Assembly: GCA_905221605.1 (NCBI GenBank)
Contig: CAJNDS010002405.1
Span: 380,001-442,482, forward strand
DNA: 62,482 nucleotides
Reading direction: 5' to 3'
DNA from: Symbiodinium natans
Taxonomy: Eukaryota; Sar; Dinophyceae; Suessiales; Symbiodiniaceae
In this document: positions 45,394-53,078 of the stretch, piece after piece
Layout of the letters: every line of letters begins with the position of its first letter
Numbering within the stretch: position 1 is the first letter of the stretch
Program-made: the position numbers and the translations under genes
The notes under the pieces: model-generated
What the model saw: only the letters and a program-made list of their open reading frames with translations
Told to the model about the DNA's origin: nothing
Database searches by the model: none

Positions 45394-46185
45394 CATACCT
45401 GGCCTTGTTCCTGTCCCTTGCCAGGCTTCCATGGGCGCATTTGCCGCCATTCGTTCGGATGGCTCCGTGGTGACGTGGGGTCACCTCTCCTGCATGCAGT
45501 TTAGGATTCAGATTCTTTAATCCTTCCACGGAGTGTTCGGCGTTGCCCTTCATAGCGGGACAGGGCCCATGTCCGGAACTTGGCATGGGTCGTGAGTAGC
45601 TATAAGCTAAACCCTAAACCCTAAACCCTAAACCCTAAACCCTAAACCCTAAACCCTAAACCCTAAACCCACGAACGTCAGCTTTCGATCAGGCAGTTTG
45701 ACGTGTGGTTCTGAGGTCCGCCATCTCTGGGCGGCGACAGCTCGTACGTGAAGGAGCAGCTGGGAAGATCCAAGGCGGGCTTTTTCCTTGGAACCTCGCC
45801 CGGGCGGATGGTGTTGTCATATACAAATTAAAATATTAATATACATATATGTATACATATGTGTAGATTCTTGTTTTATACTTGTAGATGTATATATATA
45901 TATATATATTAAATACTGCCTATAGTCTCTGTAGGGTATGTTTTTCCGTCTAAACCCTAAACCCTAAACCCCTTCCAGGAAGATGATGAGGCCGAGAAGA
46001 GGGCCAAGGCCAAGGCCCGTGCCCAAGCCAAGGCCAAAGCCAAGGCCAAGGCAAAGGCAAAAGCCAAGCCCAAGGCTACAGCGAAGCCCAAGGCGAAAGC
46101 CAAGGCCAAGGCCAAAGCGAAGCCCAAGGCCAAAGCCAAGGTTAAGGCCAAGTTGAAGGTCTTGAAGAAGCCCTCCAAGAAGTAG
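34652..46185 (+). CDS. Ubiquitin-like + ten RCC1-like repeats + Lys/Ala-rich tail protein, 21 exons
   Basis: Predicted 567-residue protein. Exons: 34652-34803, 35122-35211, 35465-35564, 35891-35985, 36131-36217, 36798-36891, 37589-37675, 38069-38106, 38489-38531, 39423-39452, 40020-40082, 40382-40445, 41011-41111, 42414-42491, 42917-42988, 43321-43386, 43711-43769, 44893-44956, 45425-45479, 45716-45774, 45979-46185 (TAG). Phases agree at every junction and the total is 1701 coding nt before the stop. Residues 1 to about 75 are ubiquitin-like (MSISLTVSLLSGESVSVSIP ... GVRDGDTVTVV). Ten repeats of about 41 residues follow, each of the type AFAAIRxDGxVVTWG...GGDSxxVQxxLxxVQxIQA, as in RCC1-type propellers; the 40382 copy (CWAAVGLDERLKTWG) is the most diverged. 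The last exon is nearly all Lys, Ala and Pro, like histone H1 tails, suggesting nucleic-acid or chromatin binding. Symbiodiniaceae proteins of this type are often labelled HERC2-like, but no HECT ligase domain is present. Function is inferred. Confidence 0.9.
35583..35768. repeat. Intron element with tandem TCTAAGGGATTACATAGG copies
   Basis: Fills the intron between exons 3 and 4 of the RCC1-like gene. CCCTCTAAGGGATTACATAG occurs twice, GGGTACCTCATTCCC twice, and AGTAGGGACTGGGGGAA with AGTAGGGAATGAGGGAA. It is a partly palindromic duplicated element. Confidence 0.75.
36233..36465. repeat. Two tandem copies of a palindromic intron element
   Basis: GTTCTCTAAGTTAGGATCCC, TTCCCTTCTGGGGTCCTC and AAAGGGATTGA occur twice, at about 36242-36345 and 36352-36460, inside the intron between exons 5 and 6. 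Confidence 0.85.
36711..36792. repeat. (CCCTAAA)n array abutting the exon 6 acceptor
   Basis: About eleven units, then CCCTGCAG and exon 6. The array supplies the sequence immediately upstream of the splice site. Confidence 0.95.
38556..38770. repeat. Alternating TTTAGGG / TTTGGGG / CTTGGGG array
   Basis: Higher-order pattern in which GGTTTAGGGCTTGGGG and GGTTTAGGGTTTGGGG alternate about ten times just after exon 9 of the RCC1-like gene. Confidence 0.85.
39302..39420. repeat. (CCCTAAA)n array abutting the exon 10 acceptor
   Basis: About seventeen perfect units, then CCCTACAG and the 30-nt exon 10. Confidence 0.95.
39700..39825. repeat. Family E inverted-repeat element
   Basis: TTGGAAGCCCCCTTTGACTT is mirrored by CAAGTCAAAAGGCTTCCAAG; the interior holds TCTACTTAGTATCCCC. 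Confidence 0.8.
40268..40372. repeat. Family A element just upstream of exon 12
   Basis: TTGGGATGTTCCCCCTTATC and TAACAGTCC open it; CTGTTAGGA closes it, within the intron between exons 11 and 12 and 10 nt from the exon acceptor. Confidence 0.7.
40477..40550. repeat. (TTTAGGG)n array after exon 12
   Basis: About ten perfect units near the 5' end of the intron, followed by a G run of about 18. Confidence 0.95.
41820..41950. repeat. Diffuse TGTGAAAAAT(C) repeat
   Basis: TGTGAAAAATCTGT recurs at irregular spacing (about 41848, 41892, 41904, 41915, 41925) within an intron. The minus-strand frames here are shadows of it. Confidence 0.7.
45051..45138. repeat. (CCCTAAA)n array in the intron before exon 19
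   Basis: About twelve units. The same intron also carries TTTAGGG variants at 45232-45345 and a (CT)n microsatellite at 45353-45386. Confidence 0.95.
45353..45386. repeat. (CT)n microsatellite in the intron before exon 19
   Basis: Pure CT dinucleotides 40 nt upstream of the acceptor, possibly serving as a polypyrimidine tract. Confidence 0.95.
45600..45670. repeat. (CCCTAAA)n array before exon 20
   Basis: About nine units in the intron between exons 19 and 20. Confidence 0.94.
45830..45912. repeat. AT-rich/(TA)n microsatellite in the last intron
   Basis: ATATTAATATACATATATG and a (TA)n tract within the final intron of the RCC1-like gene. Confidence 0.9.
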
Positions 46186-46392
46186 CCCGTAGAACGCAGC
46201 CGCTTCTGCGCAAATGCCGCGCGTTTCGAGTCTGTGCCGGGCCTGTACAGCTTGGGCCCTTCGTTCTGAAAGTTCGGTCCCTACAGCCGCCAGCCAGCAC
46301 AATTCATCTGAGCAAGAAGACCTGCCATGAGCCTTCATTAATATGTGGCGACATCCTTTTTGAACCTCCGTGTGTGCGCCAGTGTATGTGAA

Positions 46393-46497
46393 ATGTCTGG
46401 ACTTGGACCTTCTTGCGTAGATGACGAGGGAGCAGTGCTGAGAACACAGCCCGACACCTCGTTTGCCGAGCTGCTTGTTGAGCAGCGACTCATATGG
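46393..46497 (+). CDS. Candidate first exon of a downstream gene
   Basis: ATG opens MSGLGPSCVDDEGAVLRTQP, DTSFAELLVEQRLIW (35 codons) and ends TGG|GT. Well-formed, acidic and helical. It lies 208 bp after the stop of the RCC1-like gene on the same strand, matching the close head-to-tail spacing often seen in dinoflagellates. Family not recognised. Confidence 0.4.
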
Positions 46498-47436
46498 GTA
46501 TCTCCCCACCCTCTCATATACCTCAAATCATCCAAATTATTGTACTTCTTCTTGGTAGGAACCAAGTCCAGGGTACCCCTATTCTGGGAATGTACCCATA
46601 TCCTGTACATTGGCATGTGCCTCAGTGTCAAAGGAAGCTGGGATGAGTCTCCATGCGATAATTCAGGCTGTGCGGCCTAAAGCCCTAAGCCCAAAAGCCT
46701 CGCATGTTTACAGGGCATTGGGCCCAAAAGTAGTAAACACAGGGAGGCAGAATGCTTCCGAGATCCATCGCGAACGAGCCACAGAGCCTCGCAACAGAAA
46801 GACTTTGCCGGCGTCTCCTGGTCTGGTTTGACATGTTGGAGGTTGAGAGCCGGGACTTGCACAGTTTTTTCCATCTTCTACGTAACTAGCGCGATGAAGC
46901 TGAAACGCCCGTAGGGTGTATGGCATGCCCGAAGGTGGAGGTTCTACTCGGCTTTAAACATTGATGACCCATAGGCCTTCTAGGGTGCGGTGGGCAGGAC
47001 TCCAGCCTTGTTGTCGGCTGCTTAGCAAGAGTCGTTGTGAGCTCAACTTGGGGGATCCGAGGGCCAACGCTGCTGCCCTTAAACAGACTCTCGGTTAAAA
47101 ACATGCTGGGCAGCTGTCAACCCGGAACACCAAACCCCAAACTATCCGGCCTTGCTTTAGCATCTTCTTCACTTCGTTCTGGGCAAAAGGGTACAAAGTA
47201 GAACCTTAACGGCCAGAACAAGTCTTGTGAGCTTGGGTTCTGCTACGGCATCCAGGCCTCTCAGTAAGGGACCCCCCCCCCCCCCCCCAAATAGTGGGAT
47301 CCCCTAAAAAACCTGGACCCCATTCAGGTACCCCTCTCATCGTAAACCCCCATAGGGTTATGGGTTTAGGGTTTAGGGATTAGGGTTTAGGGTTAGGGTT
47401 CCAGTCTGAGGGCTCCAGTGCCCATTCTGGCGACAG

Positions 47437-47499
47437 GTTTTGTCGGATGGCCTCTGGGCATTGGCGATGACCCGCACGCTGCCCAATCCTGTGATGAAG
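47437..47499 (+). CDS. Candidate exon, unrecognised gene (46-54 kb group)
   Basis: ACAG acceptor and AAG|GT donor bracket exactly 21 codons: VLSDGLWALAMTRTLPNPVM plus K. Flanked on the left by TTTAGGG units. The donor-side sequence TGATGAAGGTGCGGG is repeated in the following intron near 47668. Confidence 0.5.
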
Positions 47500-48009
47500 G
47501 TGCGGGCAGGGTTTTAGGGTTTAGGGTTTAGGTCGAGTCATAGGCACTGTGGCGTGGGAGCGGGCTGGGCAGAAAGGGCAGCAGTCGAAAAAGGGTTTAG
47601 GGTTAGGGTTTTGGGTTTTGGGTTTTGGGTTTTAGATTCAACAAGCCAACAAAAGACAGCGAACTGATGAAGGTGCGGGTGTCTGCAGGGTTTTGTCTTT
47701 TTGGGGCATTGGGCGTTTTGTTTTGTTTTTGGTTTTTGGCTTTAGGGTCTTCGAGCTTACTTATACCCCTATAAAAAAGTTTGATAACGCCATAAGCCCT
47801 ATAGAGGCCCAGGGTTCAGAATCTTAAGGCTCAGGACTGGTGCTAGGGTTCATAGGGTTTAGGGTCGGTCGAGGGTCTAGGGTTTCGGGTTTAGGGTGTA
47901 GGGTGTCTGCTGCGGGGTGCTTCACAAATTGGGGCCGACTCGTGTGCACTGTGACATGTCGTGTCATCTTGACTCTATTAAACTCCGAGCCCTAAGCCCC
48001 ATAAACCAT

Positions 48010-48150
48010 ACTCAGGAACCCTCTTTGAGTAGGCACATGGTCCCTTAGTATGGTCCCTTACCTTCTTTAATGAAGTAAGGGCCCTTGATAAGGTATTTAT
48101 GAGGGGCCCCTTTCGCAGGGCCCATACTAAGGACCATGTAAGCCCCATCA
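48010..48150. repeat. Family I inverted-repeat element
   Basis: CACATGGTCCCTTAGTATGG is mirrored by CCATACTAAGGACCATGT; the interior holds GTAAGGGCCCTTGATAAGG. Confidence 0.8.
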
Positions 48151-48264
48151 GAAAGCACCCCCAAATCATGAAGCCAGACACCTCATGAAGCCCCACTCCG
48201 CACCCCAGATAACAGAAGCACTAAACCCTAGACCTTTAAAACAAATCTAATCCCTAAAGCCCTC

Positions 48265-48345
48265 AAACCCTAAACCCTAAACCCTAAACCCTAAACCCTA
48301 AACCCTAAACCCTAAACCCTAAACCCTAAACCCTAAACCCTAACC
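48265..48345. repeat. (CCCTAAA)n array upstream of an exon
   Basis: About eleven units ending 9 nt before the acceptor of the 48354 candidate exon. Confidence 0.95.
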
Positions 48346-48353
48346 TCACAAAG

Positions 48354-48445
48354 CAATCTGGGAGGGCTTGGCTGGCAAGCTCCTGGGTCGGCTCAGCGAG
48401 CGCCCGGTCAGCGAGTTCACCGCGCACAACACGCGCCTTGCGCCG
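48354..48445 (+). CDS. Candidate exon, unrecognised gene (46-54 kb group)
   Basis: AAAG acceptor after the CCCTAAA array, then IWEGLAGKLLGRLSERPVSE and FTAHNTRLAP, then CCG|GTTTTC. Strong coding character and exon-island geometry. No family recognised. Confidence 0.55.
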
Positions 48446-48899
48446 GTTTTCGGAGGGAAATGGGGTCTTGGGCTTTTAGGTTTTTTGGGCTTAGGGTGTA
48501 GGGGTTTAGGGTTCAGGGTTTAGGGTTTGCGGCGTCGGGTTTAGGGTTTAGGGCAGAGAACAAAAGAAAGGTTTACAGGACGGCAGGGAACTACTCCCCC
48601 AGCATTCGGGAAGCCCCGGGCTCAGAAAAGGGTTTATTTCAGGGTATCCGGACCCTGAATCATATTCCCCTATGTAACCAGATATAACCCTATACCGACC
48701 TTACATAGCGCCTTTACACCAAAGTACGAGTAGCCCGGAAAGAACCCCTCAAATCCCTCATACGGGTCCCTCCGGTAGTCCCTTGAGTTTAGGGTTGTTA
48801 GGGGTCAGCTTGAGCCTGAAAGAGGCCAGCTGCACTCAAATTAAGACAGCACAATCTTGTGTGTTCCTTGAAACCTGCAAGTCCCAGAAATCTAAACCC

Positions 48900-49115
48900 A
48901 CAGAAACCTCTCTCTTTAGAGCCCTAATGATGCTGCGCAGATATCGTGTGACTGAGGTACTCGATGATGTACTCGATCGCCATGCTGCAGGTGCATCGAA
49001 TGTCAGGCTTAAAGCGTTTACTGTAGTGTTTAAGGGCGCAGCCGGGTTGGGGCAGGCTGGCCGGGGAAGCTCCAAAAAACATCAAAATGTGAAAGCCCCT
49101 GTGAGATCTGGACGC
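48900..49115 (+). CDS. Candidate exon, unrecognised
   Basis: Frame reads TETSLFRALMMLRRYRVTEV, LDDVLDRHAAGASNVRLKAF and TVVFKGAAGLGQ, protein-like and free of telomere units. Splice sites are not fixed. Confidence 0.35.
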
Positions 49116-49269
49116 TAGAGCCCAGATCGGTGTAAGACCCTTGTCCTTGACTTCAGCCTTAGCAAGAGGCCAGGGACAGACGAGGTCGCCAGGTGTTTAT
49201 ATACATGCGCAAGCATGCGCAAAAAACTCACTTTGTTCAACCTTGTTCTATCTAACATGCACAACATGT

Positions 49270-49360
49270 GTGTACACATATATATATATATACATATATA
49301 TATATATTATACATATACATGTATAACACATATAGCACATAGAACATGTATAATTAACAT

Positions 49361-49407
<47 letters not shown>

Positions 49408-49425
49408 GTATACATATATAGAGAA
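49270..49425. repeat. (TA)n and TACATA microsatellite
   Basis: Two TA tracts (49278-49310 and 49366-49402) with ACATATA and ACATGTATA spacers. Tyr/Ile-rich frames over it are spurious. Confidence 0.96.
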
Positions 49426-49488
49426 ACATGCAATTATAGGTATCCTCAGGCTCTTTCCGTTCGGCACTATTCCCACTGCGGCCGGCAG

Positions 49489-49600
49489 GAGACCTGCACA
49501 CACGCGGAGGCGCGATCTCTGCTACCCAAGCTGCTGGAAGCGTGGGAGCTCACCGCTGAGAACATGACCGAGGGAAGGGGGAGGGGAGGAGGGGAGAGGA
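49489..49600 (+). CDS. Candidate exon, unrecognised gene (46-54 kb group)
   Basis: GGCAG|G acceptor opens ETCTHAEARSLLPKLLEAWE and LTAENMTEG, then Gly/Arg-rich codons to an AAAAG|GTTTAGGG donor candidate at 49615. The helical part looks coding; the Gly/Arg part may be intron. Confidence 0.5.
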
Positions 49601-49933
49601 GGCGCCTTACAAAAGGTTTAGGGTTTAGGGTTTAGGTTTTAGGGTTTATGAGGTTTAGGGTTTAGGGTTTGGGGTTTAGGGTTTAGGGTAGAACTTGGAG
49701 GCTGGACGTTGCCGGTGGCAGAAGACTGCTGAAACCATAACCAGCACACTCAACTTGAACCCTACACCCAATAAGCCCCTGGTGACAGTCGGCAAAGAGA
49801 GCCTAAACCTCGAACCCTAAGGCGCTTCACAAAAGAGTTTTTTTTTGTAATTGTCACTGGCTTTCGGGGATACTAAGTCGACTTACGACGTCAAAAGAGC
49901 TTCTAGGAGTTTGTAGCTTCGCCTCACTCGCAG

Positions 49934-50017
49934 GACACCGAAACAGATCTCCGGCTGTCTTTGGGCCCTCGGTTGGCTGGATCCTGGGGCGAAGGACAGC
50001 CGAGGCTGGGTGAATCG
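49934..50017 (+). CDS. Candidate exon joined in frame to the next (46-54 kb group)
   Basis: CGCAG|G acceptor and TCG|GTTTAGG donor bracket exactly 28 codons: DTETDLRLSLGPRLAGSWGE and GQPRLGES. The next exon at 50129 continues in phase 0 after an intron of TTTAGGG units only. No family recognised. Confidence 0.5.
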
Positions 50018-50128
50018 GTTTAGGTTAGGGTTTAGGGTTTAGGGTTTAGGGTTTAGGGTTTAGGGTTTAGGGTTTAGGGTTTAGGGTTTAGGGTTTAGGG
50101 TTTAGGGTTTAGGGTTTAGGGTTTGTAG
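50018..50128 (+). other. 111-nt GT-AG intron made of telomere-like repeats
   Basis: Begins GTTTAGG, continues as about fifteen TTTAGGG units and ends TTTGTAG; nothing else is inside. Both flanking exons are in phase 0 and read as protein. Confidence 0.6.
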
Positions 50129-50188
50129 CACTGGGAGCCTGTGCTTGGGCAGTTTCTGGCAGCACCCACGGGAGTCCGGATGCAAAAG
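50129..50188 (+). CDS. Candidate exon, unrecognised gene (46-54 kb group)
   Basis: GTAG acceptor, then exactly 20 codons: HWEPVLGQFLAAPTGVRMQK, followed by GGTTTAGGG. The exon-end context GGATGCAAAAGGGTTTA also occurs near 53977. The donor phase (AAG|GG or AAGG|GT) is unresolved. Confidence 0.5.
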
Positions 50189-50236
50189 GGTTTAGGGTTT
50201 AAGGTTTAGGGTTTAGGGTTTAGGGTTTAGGCGGGG

Positions 50237-50390
50237 ATGAGGGTTTTTCGGTTTTACACGGTTGGGGCGCAGTGTGTTTTATTTGTAGATGCGCCTTCAG
50301 AGGACAAAGCACCTTCGCAGCCCATGTGTGCTCTGTGCTGTTGCGTTGGAATCATTCAGATTCGAAGACTGTCTATGGAGGGAGCTCAGG
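50237..50390 (+). CDS. Candidate exon, Cys-rich, weak
   Basis: Frame reads VFRFYTVGAQCVLFVDAPSE, then SQPMCALCCCVGIIQIRRLS, ending at CTCAG|GTGAGCC, a good donor. No acceptor fixed and no family recognised. Confidence 0.25.
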
Positions 50391-50747
50391 TGAGCCACTT
50401 GAATGATAATGTTTCCTGTTCTAGGGACATATACGGCTTGACGGTGCTTCCTTGTTATGACGCTGCTTCTGACATGGTAACTTAGCTTACTGTTCAGCAG
50501 AAATCCAGGTCAGGCACAAGCAATCTCAACCGAAACGAGCCTCGACAAAAGCAGGTTTTGTTTCTCCAATCTTAAAGGTCCAAGCAAACACATTTCTCGG
50601 CCCTGACGATCTCGTTGTTCATCGCTTTTCTTCCTGCAACGGTGTTGCGAGGTGCTAAGAGTCAAGAATGACCCGTCGTGGCACCATGCATATCTTAACG
50701 CGTGCGAAGGAAGCTTGCCGGCTCCAATAGTGCTCCGTTTCTACTAA

Positions 50748-50843
50748 TGCTTAAGAACCCCGAACAAACAACAGATATTCTTCCTTATTAAGGGTATTAT
50801 GGGGGTTTATTATTATTATTCTTTTGGGGTTCTTAAGCAAATA
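50748..50843. repeat. Family G inverted-repeat element
   Basis: TGCTTAAGAACCCCGAACAA is mirrored by TTTTGGGGTTCTTAAGCAAA around a TTATTATTATT spacer. Confidence 0.8.
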
Positions 50844-51141
50844 GTCAAATAGCAGGTTTCAGAATTTCAGTCAAAGAGAAGTCTCGACATATCGCCAGGT
50901 GCCTTGGTGAGCGTGCGGAATGAGGCCCGGGCTTATGGGGGGATGGGCTGAAGGTTTAGGGTTTAGGGTTTAGGGTTTAGGGTTTAGGGTTTAGGGTTAG
51001 GTTTAGGGTTCAGGGTTCAGGGTTTAGGGTTTAGGGTCTAGCGTCCAAAAAGAACCCTCTGAGCAACCAATTCTGCCATGGCTTCGGGCCTTGAGTCTGG
51101 GCGCCCAATCACGAAAAGTAGACCCCACTCCCTGCCCGCAG

Positions 51142-51659
51142 ATTGCCTTCGCGCTGGCGGAGATGAGGATGAAGGAGCTGCCTCTTGGCTTGCGTTCTGG
51201 CGCTCACGGGTGTAGGAACTGCTAGCACATACTTGGAGGTTCAGGGTAACCCAATTATAAGTGTAGATATACCCCACTTGTGAACCCCCTAAGTACCCTA
51301 GTAGGGTTATAATTGGCTGATAGGTACAGTTAGAGTCTAGAGTTGGGTTGCGAAGTACCTGAAATCTCAAGTATCCTAGGTCGGATAAGGGGGACCCTGA
51401 AAAAGGAAACCCTCCTTAACCTTCTTCTGGCTCTCTTAACCAGGGACCTTGTTGAGAGGCTCTAAATATCTCCAAGGGTACCCCTCATCCTGTCTTATCC
51501 CCTAACATAAGCAGCTCCCTCTTGGACACAGCTCACATGGATTCCGGGTTCCAGTGCGCCAGTGAGGGCGCAGGACGTCGACATTTGTGGCTTTGGGATC
51601 TAGACAAGGAGCTTTTTTGCAGATGCCTCCTAACGACGCTGCGGACGTTCCCTAGCCAG
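51142..51659 (+). CDS. Two exons joined across a direct-repeat-flanked intron, unrecognised gene
   Basis: Exon 51142-51176 (CGCAG acceptor; IAFALAEMRMK plus 2 nt) joins exon 51515-51659 in frame to give IAFALAEMRMKDSLLDTAHM, DSGFQCASEGAGRRHLWLWD and LDKELFCRCLLTTLRTFPSQ, ending CAG|GT. The intron 51177-51514 starts GC and ends AG. AAGGAGCTGCCTCTTGG at 51172-51188 and AAGCAGCTCCCTCTTGG at 51509-51525 flank it (15 of 17 identical). A family B palindrome fills its first half. No family recognised for the protein. Confidence 0.6.
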
Positions 51660-52345
51660 GTACCATGACAAACTAGCTGCAATTTGGAGCTTTTGGCCTA
51701 GCTGAGTAGGGTGATCCTAAAGGTCTCCCCCACGCAGGCCCATGGTCCGCAAACCCAAAGAGGGTTTAGGGTTTAGGGTTTAGGGTTTGGGTATAGGGTT
51801 TAGGGTTCAGGGTTTAGGGTTTAGGGCTCAGGGTCTGCAGCTACAAGTCCTAACCCCTACGCCCCTATGTCATGAACTTAGGCGGGTAGCAACAAAACAC
51901 AAAAGCAACACAAGCTTGAACCCCAAAAGCCCTAATTAATCCTGAAGCCACAATCTTAAACCTCCTAACGCCTCGAAACCCCTAATACTCCATGAACTTA
52001 AAACCTACACCCTCTACTCCTACAGCCTCAAACCCCTATAAAGCCCTCAAGCCCTCGGCATCTCAAGTAGCCCAGCAAGCCCACAAGGTCGGAAGGGCTG
52101 TGGGGCTTTGCAGCCTTGGAGTTTGGAGACCAGGAGGGCTCTTTGGGGTTGTTGTTGGAATTTAAGGTTTAGTTTGTGTTTGTTTTTCTCATTTGTTTTT
52201 TCTCATTTTTTTTGGTGGGGGGGGGGGGACCTGGATCATTGTCGGTTTTGAGATTTGTAGGGTTTAGGGTGGTTTAGCGTTAACGGTTTTCTGCTTCGGA
52301 AGCTAGGTCGCAGGATTTCGGGTACTTGCAAACAGACTAGTCTAG

Positions 52346-52440
52346 TCGGTTTAAGCTGATTGAGGCTGCTACTGTTACTCTACCTTTCGAAGTTGGAGGT
52401 GTTTGCCACGTTCTCTGTCACGTGGACGGTTGTGTTTGCT
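52346..52440 (+). CDS. Candidate exon, unrecognised gene (46-54 kb group)
   Basis: Frame reads RFKLIEAATVTLPFEVGGVC and HVLCHVDGCV, a beta-rich Cys/His-containing segment with good coding character. Acceptor is CTAG. Donor unresolved. Confidence 0.45.
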
Positions 52441-52469
52441 TAAACCCAAAGCCCTAACTTCTTGCCTAG

Positions 52470-52550
52470 GATACTGCTGGTTTTGACGACTTTGACAACT
52501 GGCTGAAGCCTCACATGGCTTTCCACACCCCACACGGGCCTCTACAAGCC
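52470..52550 (+). CDS. Candidate exon, unrecognised gene (46-54 kb group)
   Basis: CTAG|G acceptor, DTAGFDDFDNWLKPHMAFHT and PHGPLQ, then a possible GC donor (CAA|GCCG). Probably the exon after the 52346 candidate. Confidence 0.5.
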
Positions 52551-52684
52551 GTAAACCTCCAAAACCCTATGGCCTGGAGTCATGAAGCTTGGGGGGGAAG
52601 GCTTGGGGTTTAGGGAGTAGGGGTTGGGTTTAGAGGGTTATAGGGTTTTTGGTTTAGGGTTTACAGGGTTTGGCATTTCCAGAT

Positions 52685-52848
52685 TTGTCGCCTCTGCTGC
52701 TCCCTGTCGGGTGGTTGGCTTGGTTTCAAACTCCACTCCACGATTGGACAAGAAGCTTCTTCTCAGATCCTTCTTACCTGAACTGCAAGAATTCTGCCGA
52801 GCCTTGTTGATCTGTAATACCGTCCTACTTCCACACCTCACCTTTCAG
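52685..52848 (+). CDS. Candidate exon, unrecognised gene (46-54 kb group)
   Basis: Frame reads FVASAAPCRVVGLVSNSTPR, LDKKLLLRSFLPELQEFCRA and LLICNTVLLPHLT: a long repeat-free, helical, Leu-rich segment. Splice sites uncertain. Confidence 0.45.
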
Positions 52849-52854
52849 GGTTGT

Positions 52855-52960
52855 GGCTAAATATTTGGGGGTTTACGATAATAAGAGGCCCCTAATCTTT
52901 CCTTCTAATAAGAACCGCAATAAGGTACCCCCCCCCCCCCCATTTTCGGAAAACCCCCAT
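52855..52960. repeat. Family C inverted-repeat element
   Basis: TTTGGGGGTTTACGATAATA, AATAAGGTACCCC and TTTTCGGAAAACCCCCAT show the family signature, here broken by a C run. Confidence 0.7.
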
Positions 52961-52963
52961 TCA

Positions 52964-53078
52964 GCCGCAGTGCCGTGTGCGCCTGACTGGCGGCCACTTG
53001 TGCTCAAGCCACAGCGCATGCGATCACGCCTTGCGCGTCTGCCGCGGCGCGCTGTCACTCGGCTTATTAGGGTTTTGG
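52964..53078 (+). CDS. Candidate exon, unrecognised gene (46-54 kb group)
   Basis: Frame reads AAVPCAPDWRPLVLKPQRMR and SRLARLPRRAVTRLI, followed by TTTTGGGG units. Arg-rich helical segment with GC-rich third positions, typical of the exons here. Confidence 0.4.

Noticed and set aside
45953-46509. Minus-strand Leu/Gly/Ala-rich frames of 73 and 181 codons
   Set aside because: They are the complement of the Lys/Ala codons of the RCC1-like gene's last exon.
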